Shown: piece after piece, positions 31,701 through 40,214 of the stretch
Position numbering within the stretch: position 1 is the stretch's first letter
Layout of the letters: the number at the start of each line of letters is the position of its first letter
Assembly: GCF_000350225.1 (NCBI RefSeq)
Contig: NW_005178874.1
Span: 101,594 to 155,675, forward strand
Length of the DNA stretch: 54,082 nt
Direction of reading: 5' to 3'
DNA from: Chondrus crispus
Lineage: Eukaryota; Rhodophyta; Florideophyceae; Gigartinales; Gigartinaceae
The notes under the pieces: generated by a model
Told to the model about the DNA's origin: nothing
The model's database searches: none
The model's input: the letters and a program-made list of their open reading frames with translations, nothing else
Program-made: the position numbers and the translations under genes

Positions 31701-33368
31701 AAGGCACGCATCAAACTGCGGAAGCACAACTCTGAGTTGAAGACATTTCCTCCGTCAGGGCCCCTGGAGTACATCGCCATCGATATTCTCGGCGAACTTC
31801 CCCGTACACCAAGAGGAAACCGTTACCTCTTGGTGATGACGGACAGATACTCCAAGCTGACCAGGACGGTCCCGCTCAAGAGGATTACCGCTGAAACGGT
31901 TGCTCAGGCGTTTATTTCCCACTGGGTGTTCGTATACGGCGCCCCAGTGAAACTTCTCTCCGATAACGGGGGACAATTCACCTCGAGGTTTTTCCTCGCC
32001 GTGTGCAAGATACTCTCAATTGAGAGCGTGTTCACCACGGCCTATCACCCCCAAACGAATGGGCAGGTGGAAAGATTCAACCGGACGTTGGTATCCACCC
32101 TCCGGCATTACCTCGCCGATAATCAACGTGACTGGGATCAGTACACGGATGCGCTGACGTACGACTATAATTGCACGGCGAACAGGATGATCGGTATGCG
32201 GCCGTTCGACCTGGTATTATCCCGGACCCCGAGTCCGTTATCCCTGCAACAAACGCCGCTGTTGGACCCATCCGCCTCAAGGGCGCAGTTCAAGATCCGC
32301 TACCTAGCGTGGCTCCGCAGCCTGATATCGACGGCCAGCCGCAACTTGCTGGCCGGACAGGAGCGGTATAAGAACGATTTCGATAATCGGATACGCCACC
32401 CCACCCCAGACTATCGGGTGGGGGATCAGGTACTCGTGAACCGCGAGGCTGCGCTACGCTCCGAGGAGAAAACGGACAAGGACCGGGTTAACAATAAGCT
32501 CACACCGCGAACCGAGGGACCCTTCCCTGTCGTACAGGTGGACGACCACACCGTCACCATATTACGGGGGACGGGACTGAAGGACCGGCTCTCTCGCGAC
32601 CGGGTCGTCAGGTCTCCCCCGCTTCGTAGCAACGTGACAGACCCCCCGCTGGGACCGGGGTCCTCAAACGGGGAAGACGAAAACCTCCCCGACGCGACCC
32701 CTTCGGAAGGGACCCCCGCGACACCGGCGCTCGCAAGGCCGCGGCCGCCGGGGCTGATGGACGCCGTCATCGGCGGAAGAACCGAGGACGCCCTCACACG
32801 TCTCGCTGGGTTCCGCTCTCGAATCGGGGCGAACCGCCCCGAAACAGCGAACCGCCCCCCGCCGCCGGACTCAAGACCCCTAACGAAGGAAACGCGTCCC
32901 GTTACGCGCTCGCAAACGGCGAGGGAACCCCACGAGCCAACAGTGGACCCTACGGAACCACCCGCGCCCCGCCGCGACAGGGCCTCCGCCCCCCCGGCGA
33001 CCGAGCCCGCTCACCGCGCGTTCATCTCGTCGGGCGCGGCGCACCTGGCCGCGAGGTGCACGTTCCGACCCGACGCCTTCCGCGTACCTCTACGCGTGCC
33101 TTCGGGGCAGGCCCTCCCTCCTGCTTCCTCTGCGGGAGACCCCACCGACATCTACGTCGTGCAATCGCTAACCGGGCACGGGCCGGGAGATGACGGGCTC
33201 CCCCTGTTTCGCGTACGTTGGTACGGGTACAGCGACGCCGAGTCGACCTGGGAGCCCGCCCGTCATATCGACTACAACACGGTCGCGCGATATTGCCGAA
33301 GGGAGCGGGTACCAATCCCCGACCGCGCTCTATGGGGGCATCCCGGCAGCGTGGGAATCGGGAATTAG
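28698..33368 (+). CDS. pol: Pol polyprotein: protease, reverse transcriptase, RNase H, integrase, chromodomain
   Basis: The frame is open from the frameshift site and has no good ATG near its start, consistent with a Gag-Pol fusion. Counting from GTG 28728, the aspartic protease LDTGAG is at about 98-103. RT has YRRLNAL, then MPFGLMNAP and the YLDD active site at 556-559. The Ty3-type RNase H shows DTDASD, TEKECLAI and NTDHHSL. Integrase has the HHCC finger (HYPATSGHP to CPDC) and the DDE core (AIDILG with D1019, SDNGGQF, then YHPQTNGQVERFN), then a GPF/Y-like segment (TEGPFPV). The last 60 residues are a chromodomain (VRWYGYSDAESTWEP), which in chromoviruses targets integration through histone marks. 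All catalytic residues look intact. Confidence 0.95.
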   Translation, partial: LGEPQPAAAEVDTVTSPDPSPRVAEPSSPPEAEKRYRILGRKHTGPSQGDPDPERLGTLRRPWRRNTPPPARGVSHPETVLALSRRNYKVYADLGLSPSILVRQLTILDTGAGSNFVRADTLPSGWEALISPGEIPTIADANGRPLRTSGQIPLVVRLGDRTMRCTFIVCERLAAPVILGCDFNDKFVEAIYPRRKEVELDDGTKIPIVRKPASRAANAPPLPTEQEYAPAAGRTSPRLKVSRAVEIPAGTQTWVYVTSGRAGLSVLEANPQLYAKHRISLSNGVVHITPLQEFKVLMANFSTANKRLSKNQVVGFVTPHPRAMVRTAMPLDAVLAAEFSEGSPPLQGERPPRGALPQAEPSPPAESVPLDHLPAQVRGQVRTMLAPYAGMWDGNLGEVRATEHRIELTPGAKPFRCQPYRAGPRAREAEQASVDEMLAGGVISRSKSEWASPVVLIPKSDGSLRFCIDYRRLNALTVRDTYPIPRMDECLDTLGEAKVFSTLDCNSGYWQIPVAKEDRPKTTFTCHAGTYQFNRMPFGLMNAPATFQRMLDILLSGYRWKSCLIYLDDIIIFSKDYDTHLKDVDVILRALQQEGLSLKLNKCKFFQDSVEYLGHIIRPGELEVHPKNVKALSEATQPRTQTELRSFLGMCNVYRRFVEHFAKIAAPLTAMLRKGEPDVLPDLDEEQTTAFQTLKECLISPPVLKLPRLGRPYSLDTDASDAQLGCTLLQTHEDGHRYPVGYWSRTLSPAERNYSTTEKECLAIVWAVQTLRPYLERERFTVNTDHHSLRWLMNLADASGRLARWRLRLAEYDFDVTYVKGIKNCLADALSRIPSTGGTTVPTDEEIPCYSVLNFDDEPQHQEETYDPTDVEISAGCYALDPPASMAAITHEDFSREQHSDPFCKEVTSRLEKGEGFAELRRSRFFVNQEGLVCRKAHLDGVEQIVVPTTLRERLLYLSHYPATSGHPGGRRLFYTLRQRFYWPSMSVDSYSTVRMCPDCAKARIKLRKHNSELKTFPPSGPLEYIAIDILGELPRTPRGNRYLLVMTDRYSKLTRTVPLKRITAETVAQAFISHWVFVYGAPVKLLSDNGGQFTSRFFLAVCKILSIESVFTTAYHPQTNGQVERFNRTLVSTLRHYLADNQRDWDQYTDALTYDYNCTANRMIGMRPFDLVLSRTPSPLSLQQTPLLDPSASRAQFKIRYLAWLRSLISTASRNLLAGQERYKNDFDNRIRHPTPDYRVGDQVLVNREAALRSEEKTDKDRVNNKLTPRTEGPFPVVQVDDHTVTILRGTGLKDRLSRDRVVRSPPLRSNVTDPPLGPGSSNGEDENLPDATPSEGTPATPALARPRPPGLMDAVIGGRTEDALTRLAGFRSRIGANRPETANRPPPPDSRPLTKETRPVTRSQTAREPHEPTVDPTEPPAPRRDRASAPPATEPAHRAFISSGAAHLAARCTFRPDAFRVPLRVPSGQALPPASSAGDPTDIYVVQSLTGHGPGDDGLPLFRVRWYGYSDAESTWEPARHIDYNTVARYCRRERVPIPDRALWGHPGSVGIGN

Positions 33369-33922
33369 AGGGATGGATCGCGCCCCAGCACCTCGGTTGA
33401 GGTACGATAGCCTACTGTGGAGCCCCTGGAAACACGCGACGCGTCGACGCGGACCGCCGCCGGACGCCCTAGCCAGTCAACGCCGCCCACCTGTCGTATT
33501 TGATTTTTTGATTTTTTGGGAATGGTTTGATTTTTCATTTTTTGGTTGGGGAGGCCCACTCCCGGGCGAGAACAGACACCGACCCGTCCCTTCCGGGAGC
33601 GGTTGACGGTGTCTCGCCCTGCAGTACAGTAGTCGCTCCCTCTCCCCACGCCCTCGCGGGTCACCACCCCCTGCGGAGGGAGAGAAAGACGCTCCCCTCC
33701 CACGTCAAGCAACTGTGGTATCCACCCCGGTCTCACGCGTCCGTCGGCAACGATCCGCTCCCGCCTCAGGACCGAGCCACCAGCCCGACATGTGCGTCGT
33801 TCCGTTCGCGCGCTTTGCCGCGTCCTCTCCCCGTACGGGACCATCTCGTACGCGGCGACCGCGACCGCTATGCCCTTCAGCATAGCATGTCCCGGGACCC
33901 TACGCGCACGAGGGAGAAGAAA

Positions 33923-34075
33923 AATTGGTGCTCGCTTGAAGAAGACGCTGTCTTCGGGAGGGAACCCAGAACCACTTCCCTCGTCTACCGGTGGCCCCAA
34001 ATTGGTGCTCGCTTGAAGAAGACGCTGTCTTCGTGAGGGAACCCAGAACCACTTCCCTCGTCTACCGGTGGCCCC
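33923..34075. repeat. 76-bp tandem duplication in the 3' region
   Basis: Copies start AATTGGTGCTCGC at 33923 and 33999. Each contains a GAAGACGCTGTCTTC hairpin. No gene is supported in 33369-34100. Confidence 0.85.
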
Positions 34076-34121
34076 CTCTACGAAGTGACGCCCGAACCGG
34101 GTGATTCGTACCCCCGAGTTC

Positions 34122-34660
34122 GGGACGTTTTACTCCCTCGCCCCCGACGAGAATTACCATCCGCGCTGCGCTGTCGCTGACGGCCCGCCTCCACCGCCGC
34201 GCGCCGCGTCCCTACTCCCGACTTCGTGTCGTTTCATTACCTCGCCCTCGACGAGAATTACCTTCCGCGCTGCGCTGTCGCTGACGGTCCGCCCTCACCG
34301 CCGCGCGCTGCGACCCTACTTCCGACTTCGTGTCGTTTTATTCCCTCGCCCTCGACGAGAATTACCTTCCGCGCTGCGCTGTCGCTGACGGTCCGCCCTC
34401 ACCGCCGCGCGCCGCGTCTCTACTCCCGACTTCGTGTCGTTTCATTACCTCGCCCTCGACGAGAATTACCTTCCGCGCTGCGCTGTCGCTGACGGTCCGC
34501 CCTCACCGCCGCGCGCTGCGACCCTACTTCCGACTTCGTGTCGTTTTATTCCCTCGCCCTCGACGAGAATTACCTTCCGCGCTGCGCTGTCGCTGACGGT
34601 CCGCCCTCACCGCCGCGCGCCGCGACCCTACTTCCGACTTCATGTCGTATACTCCCTCGC
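34122..34660. repeat. Five-copy 104-bp tandem array in the chromovirus 3' region
   Basis: About five units of 104 bp share TTCCGCGCTGCGCTGTCG and CGACTTCGTGTCGTTT. Neighbouring units are nearly identical and alternate slightly in sequence, suggesting two-unit expansion. Plus-strand frames across it are by-products of the repeat. The array lies just beyond the 3' end of the antisense frame. Confidence 0.9.
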
Positions 34661-34737
34661 CTTGGGCGAGACTACCGGCCGCACCGCGATAATCGCAGAT
34701 CGTCTCCGGCACGCTGCTACGCGCGGTAACCCCGACC

Positions 34738-36276
34738 TTACGCGTCGCGTCCCCCCTCGTGCGGCCCGAGCCCTCCGGAGGCCACCGCCGTCGGGGTCCT
34801 CACAGCGTGGTCGCCTCGCACCGGCGACGAGGAGGCCGCGAGCGCGTCCCCCGCGGGCTCACCGGCCGCGACCTCGCTCGGCTCCGACGTCCCCTCCGCG
34901 AGCAGACGATGTAGCTGTTCTCGCCATTGCGGATCCTTCAGCCAACCGCGCAGCTCGGCGTCCGTCATCGTCGCTGTATCGCGTCGCTCCACCCCCCTCG
35001 GGCGGGGGTCCTCAGTACCCTTCCCAAAACCGACGCCGCGACGCCGGACGCGCCGACCCTCGCCCTCTCGCTCCGCGAACCGGACTTCTCCGGAACGTCC
35101 CCCTCCGCTGCCTCCTTCGGCAACCCCTTCCCCTCCCCTCAGTAATTCCGGTTGGTCCAGGCGAAGCGTTCCGCTCTCGAGCCGAACCCAGTTGCCACGG
35201 TCCGGGCGGCCCGCGTCATGCTGTCTCCCAGGGGAGTAGTGCGTGCTCCGGGGGTTGTCGAAGTGATGGCCCTGAGCGTAAGGGACGCGCGACCAGTCGA
35301 TGTCCCCGTGGAGAGCCAGGAGGACCCGTAACTGTCGCTGTGCTTCTGTGCTACCCAGGATGCGCGTCAAGTCCAGCCGGTGCAACCACTCCACGACCAT
35401 GGTCGGGAGGATGAATAACCGCCCCTCGTGGGCGTACTTCAAGAACCGCCCCGCAAGTAAGGCGAGCCACTCGCTGAGAAAAACCATCCAGCGTGCGGAC
35501 TGAGGGTCCTCCGTGAGACTCAGTCCAAAGTACACCACGCACGGGGGAATTTACGCAATGAAGTCCGCAGCGACTTCGTACTGCGCAAACCACGCCGGTA
35601 TCTCAGGATACCGCGTGCTCAACACCGTCCGCTCGAATGTCTTTACCTCCACCCATTCGTATGCGACGAACACCCCCATCCGATTACGCATGCGTCGCTC
35701 AAACTTGAGCTTGGCATGCATCGCGGGGTCGCGCCTCCGATCTGGGGATCGAGCGAAGCCCTCCGGCAACAGAGGTCGGTCCCAGGCCATCATGGCCACC
35801 GAGGGTTCTTCCTCCCGGATGCGGAGTTCATCAAATATTCGTTTCAGATTCGCCACGTACCCCCGGTCCCCATCCGCCCGATACGCCCAGGTGTCCAGGT
35901 TCCAAGCCCGAGGGACGAGCCTGTTACAGGGGGTACGGCGTATACGTTGGCGAATTAATTCCACGAAGGCCACACGGGTCTCCGTGTTCACCCGTCTGAA
36001 TTCCGGACGTAACAAAGCCGGCTCCACGACCAGGCGGCGCGTGAAGTCGCGAGAGCCGACGGCTGCCACGCTCAAACCCCCAGGGAGTTCCTCAGTAGAC
36101 GTCGCGTACGCACGGATCAATTCCGCGTCGCGTAAACCCTCCGGCGCCATAAAAGGGGCTCGCTCGAAGAGTAGCGCATCGTCGTACAAGTTCCGACCCC
36201 ATAAGTCTCGTGGTCGGGGCCACAGCTCGCCCTCGAGGGCCGAGACTCCCCCGGGGGGGTACATCGGCGCGTGCAT
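34738..36276 (-). CDS. Antisense reading frame inside the chromovirus, split by one in-frame TAA
   Basis: Starting at an ATG (36274-36276), the minus strand is open for 241 codons. It meets a single TAA (35551-35553) and continues in the same frame for another 270 codons to 34738. The first half has balanced composition with Trp, Tyr and charged residues (for example WNLDTWAYRADGD and FVAYEWVEVKTFERT). The second half begins hydrophobic (WMVFLSEWLALLAGRFL) and becomes Gly/Arg-rich. I recognise no family. The opposite strand is also open over part of this span (35513-36457), but that frame is Ser/Arg/Thr-rich like a shadow, so the minus strand is preferred. Antisense genes between pol and the 3' LTR are known in some plant Ty3/Gypsy lineages. 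Whether the TAA is a mutation or read through is unknown. Confidence 0.5.
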
Positions 36277-36564
36277 CTCGGGGAGGCGGGACGGTACGCG
36301 TTCGCTCGGGGATGCCCCCGCCGCGGACCTCTATCACGTCGGCGCCACGAAGGTAAGAGACTGGTACGGCGTACCTTGCGTATCGTGGGTTCCGCGTTCG
36401 CGCGTCGAAAGGAGGAGTTGTCACAAAACAAAAGGGGGGAAGGGGCACAGAAGGTGAGCTGCTGCGGTGTGGCCCTGGGCGCCGACCTACTTCAGGGGAC
36501 CCACGAATACCGTTGCCCTCAGCCACCTACGTTCCGCCCCCGATCATGGCTGGCGGGGGATCGT

Positions 36565-36632
36565 CGAGTCCCCCGGCGGTACACGAACCGCCACAGTCAG
36601 GGCTCGCGACGCCAGAGTATAAGGGGGGGGCT
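36565..36632 (+). repeat. Upstream copy of a duplicated polypurine-tract module
   Basis: CGGCGGT, AACCGCC, CAGGGCTCGCGA and TATAAGGGGGGGCTA recur in the same order, imperfectly, at about 37158-37226 just before the 3' LTR. The interval between the two copies holds the 39/41-bp tandem array. Confidence 0.55.
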
Positions 36633-36820
36633 ACGGTACATATGTAAGGCCCGGACTGCCGCCCCCTGTTACGGGACACCTGCCCTCCGCCGGGACACCT
36701 GTCCTCGAAGGGGCCACCCGGGCTCGAGCCACGGCCCCCCCGGGGGCGTGCGCTGGCCGAGTCCCTCCCCGCGCCGTTCGCGTATCCGTTACCATCGTAT
36801 TCCCCACGACCCGGAGGCCG

Positions 36821-37035
36821 CAGAACACCGCGCTCGTTGGCGTGAGGAAGGGCGTGGGAGAACACCGCGCTCGTTGGCGCGAGGAAGGACAGGTATCGGA
36901 GAACACCGCGCTCGTTGGCGTGAGGAAGGGCGCATCGGAGAACACCGCGCTCGCTGGCGCGAGGAAGGACAGGTATCGGAGAACACCGCGCTCTTTGGCG
37001 CGAGGAAGGGGGCAGCGGAGGACATCGCGCTTGTC
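36821..37035. repeat. Tandem array of alternating 39- and 41-bp units
   Basis: Five to six units share GAACACCGCGCTCGTTGGCG then GAGGAAGG. Long and short versions alternate, so the real expansion unit is about 80 bp. Long plus- and minus-strand frames across it are repeat artefacts. Confidence 0.85.
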
Positions 37036-37204
37036 CAGGCGGACAGGTACGCGTGCTGGTACGAAGAAGTGCGCGTGGCGTGAAGAAGTGGACATCGCGG
37101 CTGGCAGGGGCCCGCCCCCCCCCCTCATAATTCCGGACAAGGCGATGTCCCGTGCCAGACCACCGGCGGTCCACCAGTCGCCGTAACCAGGGTTCGCGAG
37201 GACG

Positions 37205-37226
37205 CTCTATTCTAAGCGGGGGGCTA
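37205..37226 (+). other. Polypurine tract before the 3' LTR
   Basis: AAGCGGGGGG lies immediately before TGTAG of the 3' LTR, the expected place for the plus-strand primer of reverse transcription. Confidence 0.6.
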
Positions 37227-37858
37227 TGTAGTGCACTGACCCACCTTTTCCTTTTCCCAGGGGACACCTGTCCCCGGCCAGCGCGACTCCTTCTCCGGGA
37301 CACACGTGTACCACGCGCCACGTGTAACCAGGCGTCAAGGCCCCTGTGTCCAGGTGTCACCCCCCCACGTGTAGTCGTTGTCATACCTCCCCAAGGGGAG
37401 TTTCTCCGGTCGTCGCCGCCGTCGTTTTAATTTAGTTTCTTTTAGTTTAATTAATTATAGCTCCGACGTCGGCTAGTATATAGCCGACGTCCGACCCTAA
37501 GTAAATCCTCACGAAGCTTTGGGTCCACAACTCGGGTTTCTGGAACGGAGTCGTAGCCTCGCGTCGGTCCCCGTCCCACGACGGTACCCTGCGAGCCATC
37601 TACGTCCCGATTCCCTCCTGTCTCTACCGCGCGCGTCGTCCCGCCACGCCCGGCTCTCCGCGCGACAGCTGTCCCTACCGCTCCGCCCCTCCTGGGCTCT
37701 GTTTTGCCTCTTTTTCCCTTACTTTCCCTACTGCGCTTCGCGCCCGGCCCCGTACCGGTCCCTTACGGGTGGTCTCCCGATAACCCCCTACACGCGCCCC
37801 CCGAACGCGCGCGCTCTGCCAGAGGGGGATCCCACCCCTTCCCCCTCAGTGCACGACA
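37227..37858 (+). repeat. 3' LTR of the 12-kb chromovirus
   Basis: Matches the 5' LTR almost base for base, with one extra C near 37801. It ends 79 bp before the ATG of the DUF6818-like gene and could act as its promoter; that is an inference. Confidence 0.92.
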
Positions 37859-38662
37859 CAATCCAAGTTTACTGTACTCCGGGAAAGCGGCGGCCACCAC
37901 CACGCCGACGAGACGCAACATCTACAAGCTGCCAAGCATGGCCGACCATGATCGAGCACTCGGCGAGGACTCTCTACGATCATCTGACGAACGTGATAAA
38001 GTGATCATTATTGAAAGCTCACTTCCCCGCAAAGATCCCCTTGAAACGCATTCTCACCCTAATCCCCCTTCGAAAACGCATTCTCAACCAATTCCCATTG
38101 ATCCTCCCTCCCTATACGGCCTCACTGGATACGGTGGGCAAACTGTACCGGGTCGTTTACCGGCACAAAATGCTGTTCGGCCCTTACATGCCCGTACCTC
38201 CGCCGCCCCACATCATGATATTCAAGACCCCAATAACCCCATACCAGGGCCCAGAAAGAAAGTAACAAGAAGAAGAAATTCTTTCTCTCGTGATATACGA
38301 TCTTCAACAATTGGCGGAAGAGGAAGCGGGTTTTCAAAGCAGGAGGTCTACAGTATGCTGGAGGTTTTAGATCAACAGCTCCCGTTGTGTAAAGAGGAAT
38401 GGGATCACGTTCTACGGCTCCATGAGCAGAGATATCCAGCATGCGATCGAACCCTCGATTCACTGAAAAGGAAATTTGCGTCCTTGCATCGAAAAAATGC
38501 CAACAGAAGACCCGTTAATGCCCGAAGACGTTCGAAGGGCTGAGCATAATCGATACAAGATGACTGAGCGCGCAGATTTAGAAGATGCGCAATTTACGGA
38601 TGAAGGTGTAGAAGACGCTGCTCCATATACATCTACTCAAAAAGATCTCGCACCACTGGTCC

Positions 38663-38699
38663 TTTGCCGAAATGGACCTTCAAGGTCCATTTCGGCAAA
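38663..38699. repeat. 37-nt perfect palindrome with a single central base
   Basis: Arms 38663-38680 and 38682-38699 are exact complements around C38681, inside the 3' part of the DUF6818-like gene. Confidence 0.9.
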
Positions 38700-38710
38700 C
38701 ATCTCCGTCT

Positions 38711-38743
38711 GATTCCGATCCTTCAACTTGAAGGATCGGAATC
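38711..38743. repeat. 33-nt perfect palindrome with a single central base
   Basis: Arms 38711-38726 and 38728-38743 are exact complements around C38727. It is 11 bp after another palindrome and 42 bp before the assembly gap. Confidence 0.9.
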
Positions 38744-38785
38744 ACACGGAGACGTTCATGGGCCAAGCCTGGCCGTATTTATGCC

Positions 38786-38885
38786 NNNNNNNNNNNNNNN
38801 NNNNNNNNNNNNNNNNNNNNNNNNNNNNNNNNNNNNNNNNNNNNNNNNNNNNNNNNNNNNNNNNNNNNNNNNNNNNNNNNNNNNN
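38786..38885. other. Assembly gap (100 unknown bases)
   Basis: Exactly 100 Ns, probably a standard-size placeholder. Its true length is unknown. Confidence 0.99.
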
Positions 38886-39285
38886 CCAGGACACTCCTCC
38901 TAAAATATTAGATCTATGTCGCCACGGCCGCTGGTGAGAAAAAATGGCGTCCACAACTGGTGCAGGTATTGACGGCGAGGACCTTGTTTCTATTTTCAAG
39001 GTATCCATGCGGCGGGAGCAGCAACGAAGGAGTGAGGAACAGAAGCAAAAAGACCGGGAGCGGCAGGAGGATAAAAAGAGCAGAGAGGAGGATAGTCAAA
39101 GATGTGAAGCGCAGAGCACACGACACGATCAATTTATGGAAATGATGATGCTGGTGCTGGCAAAAGGTGTGGGGGTCAACACACTTCCTCCGAAATTTAA
39201 AATATAGGATTGCGCGAGCGGATGAGGACTTTGGAAACTTGAACATGCGATGAGGAGACCCTTGCGAGTGGCATAGTATGATTTC

Positions 39286-39987
39286 TTAAATTGTTTCTTG
39301 ATGGTCGGAGCGATCCCCTGCGGGAACTCTGCAGTAGACGATTGTTCGCCGCCGAGGAAAGTGATCTGTATGACGAATTTTAGCCACCACGTGCGAAAGG
39401 GGGTTTATTCTTGTCATCTCCGAAGCGCTGTCTCCTAGCATGCTAAGTAGTGCAATTGCAGAGAAGACGTATCGAAAAAGAGTGACGTAGGAATTATAGA
39501 GGATGACGCCGCCAGGTGCGTGACCGAAGCATTTGCCGCATTGCCATTGTTCATACACCTGGGCGGCCTTGCGAATGATACTGCGAAAGCGAGGGTTTCC
39601 AAGGACGTTACTGCCATCGTGATGTGCGACAGGAGACCAACGGAGCCCCCTCGGAGACCTGTGAAGTAGCTGTAGCCATCCTCAAAGGATGGACCATCTG
39701 GATAAAAAGGAGTGAAGCATATAATGTTCTGGGAGGGCAGAGTAGTGGCCATGTAACCTTTTATTGAAGCCCGAGGCGCTGTTGCCCGCGAGGACGGTTG
39801 CGGTGCTATCGTCGAATCCAGACTCGCCTTTGATGGCGAGGTTTGCGAGGGGTCTGGAGGCGGAAGAAGGGGGAGGGATTTGAGGACATGAGGGTGAATG
39901 GGTGCGTGGGGCAGCTTGAACTGAAAGGATGAAGAGGGAGGATATGAGAGAGAAGAAGGGAGAAAGAAAGGGAGAGTGGGGTGACAT
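39286..39987 (-). pseudogene. Secreted or membrane protein gene interrupted by one TGA
   Basis: ATG 39985-39987 begins a classic signal peptide (hydrophobic FLSPFFSLISSLFILSVQA, then APRTHS). The frame meets TGA at 39682-39684, then stays open in the same frame to 39286, giving 233 codons in all. The second part is protein-like: RSIIRKAAQVYEQW, CGKCFGHAPGG and a hydrophobic LFRYVFSAIALLSML. I recognise no family. A pyrimidine-rich TTTTTATCCAG could be an acceptor, but no pairing donor I tried removed the TGA. It is therefore either a nonsense-mutated gene or one with unresolved splicing. Solo-LTR sequence begins 150 bp upstream. Confidence 0.4.
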
Positions 39988-40137
39988 CGGTGTTTTGTAA
40001 GAAAAACCGAGAAGGATTCGTGAATATAACCTGCTGTATTAGATTGGAGAATAGGTTTGAAAGATATGGATAAGATATGGGAGAATGAGTGAGTAGTGAG
40101 TGAGTGGTGAGTGTGGTGGTGAGTGGATGGTGAGGTG

Positions 40138-40214
40138 TGTCGGATAACTCCTCTCCGCCCTGGTTTGGGTGAGAGGCGGAGGTTTCGCAGAGGGAGCACG
40201 CGACGCGGACGCGC
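40138..40214 (-). repeat. Older inverted LTR, left fragment (first 77 bp)
   Basis: This is the reverse complement of the 3' end of the LTR at 40215-40839, diverged by several changes. It continues at 47002-47597 after the nested element. The pair is flanked by AGGTG at 40133-40137 and 47598-47602, a perfect 5-bp target duplication, so it was a solo LTR on the minus strand. Confidence 0.85.

Larger units (their letters stand above)
25787..37858 (+). mobile_element. Ty3/Gypsy chromovirus, 12.07 kb, full length
   Basis: Two LTRs of 631 and 632 bp flank gag, a frameshifted pol ending in a chromodomain, and a 3.9-kb 3' region. That region carries tandem repeats and a long antisense frame. By eye the LTRs differ by about six substitutions and one inserted C, around 99 percent identity, so the insertion is young. 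The bases flanking the element (25782-25786 and 37859-37863) do not match, so no 5-bp target duplication is visible. It is much longer than typical chromoviruses (5-7 kb). Confidence 0.92.
37938..39207 (+). pseudogene. DUF6818/Myb-like protein gene with a frameshift and an assembly gap
   Basis: From ATG 37938 a frame with a basic region (about 38262-38340) leads into SGFSKQEVYSMLEVLDQQLP, then CKEEWDHVLRLHEQRY and LKRKFASLHRK. This is the DUF6818-type, Myb-related module common in algae and oomycetes. The expected continuation (MPTEDPLMPEDVRRAEHNRY) lies in another frame, shifted at a run of six As (about 38492-38497), so one extra A breaks the gene, or the base is an error. After two palindromes and a 100-base gap, an 87-codon frame (38944-39207) supplies the usual charged coiled-coil C-terminus (RREQQRRSEEQKQKDRERQ). 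The role is unknown; such proteins are probably DNA-binding. Confidence 0.6.

Noticed and set aside
33365..34000. Minus-strand frame of 211 codons after pol
   Set aside because: Basic, low-complexity, crosses the 76-bp repeat and overlaps the pol stop. No motif.
34101..34729. Series of overlapping plus-strand frames spaced 104 bp apart
   Set aside because: They are copies of the same tandem repeat read in one frame and have no independent support as genes.
35513..36457. Plus-strand open frame of 314 codons opposite the antisense gene
   Set aside because: Ser/Arg/Thr-rich with little hydrophobic core, typical of the complement of a GC-rich coding strand. The minus strand gives the better protein.
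36527..37384. Minus-strand frame of 285 codons reaching into the 3' LTR
   Set aside because: Runs through the 39/41-bp array and the LTR. The repeated peptide is a repeat artefact, and the same LTR part gives the same peptide at the 5' LTR.
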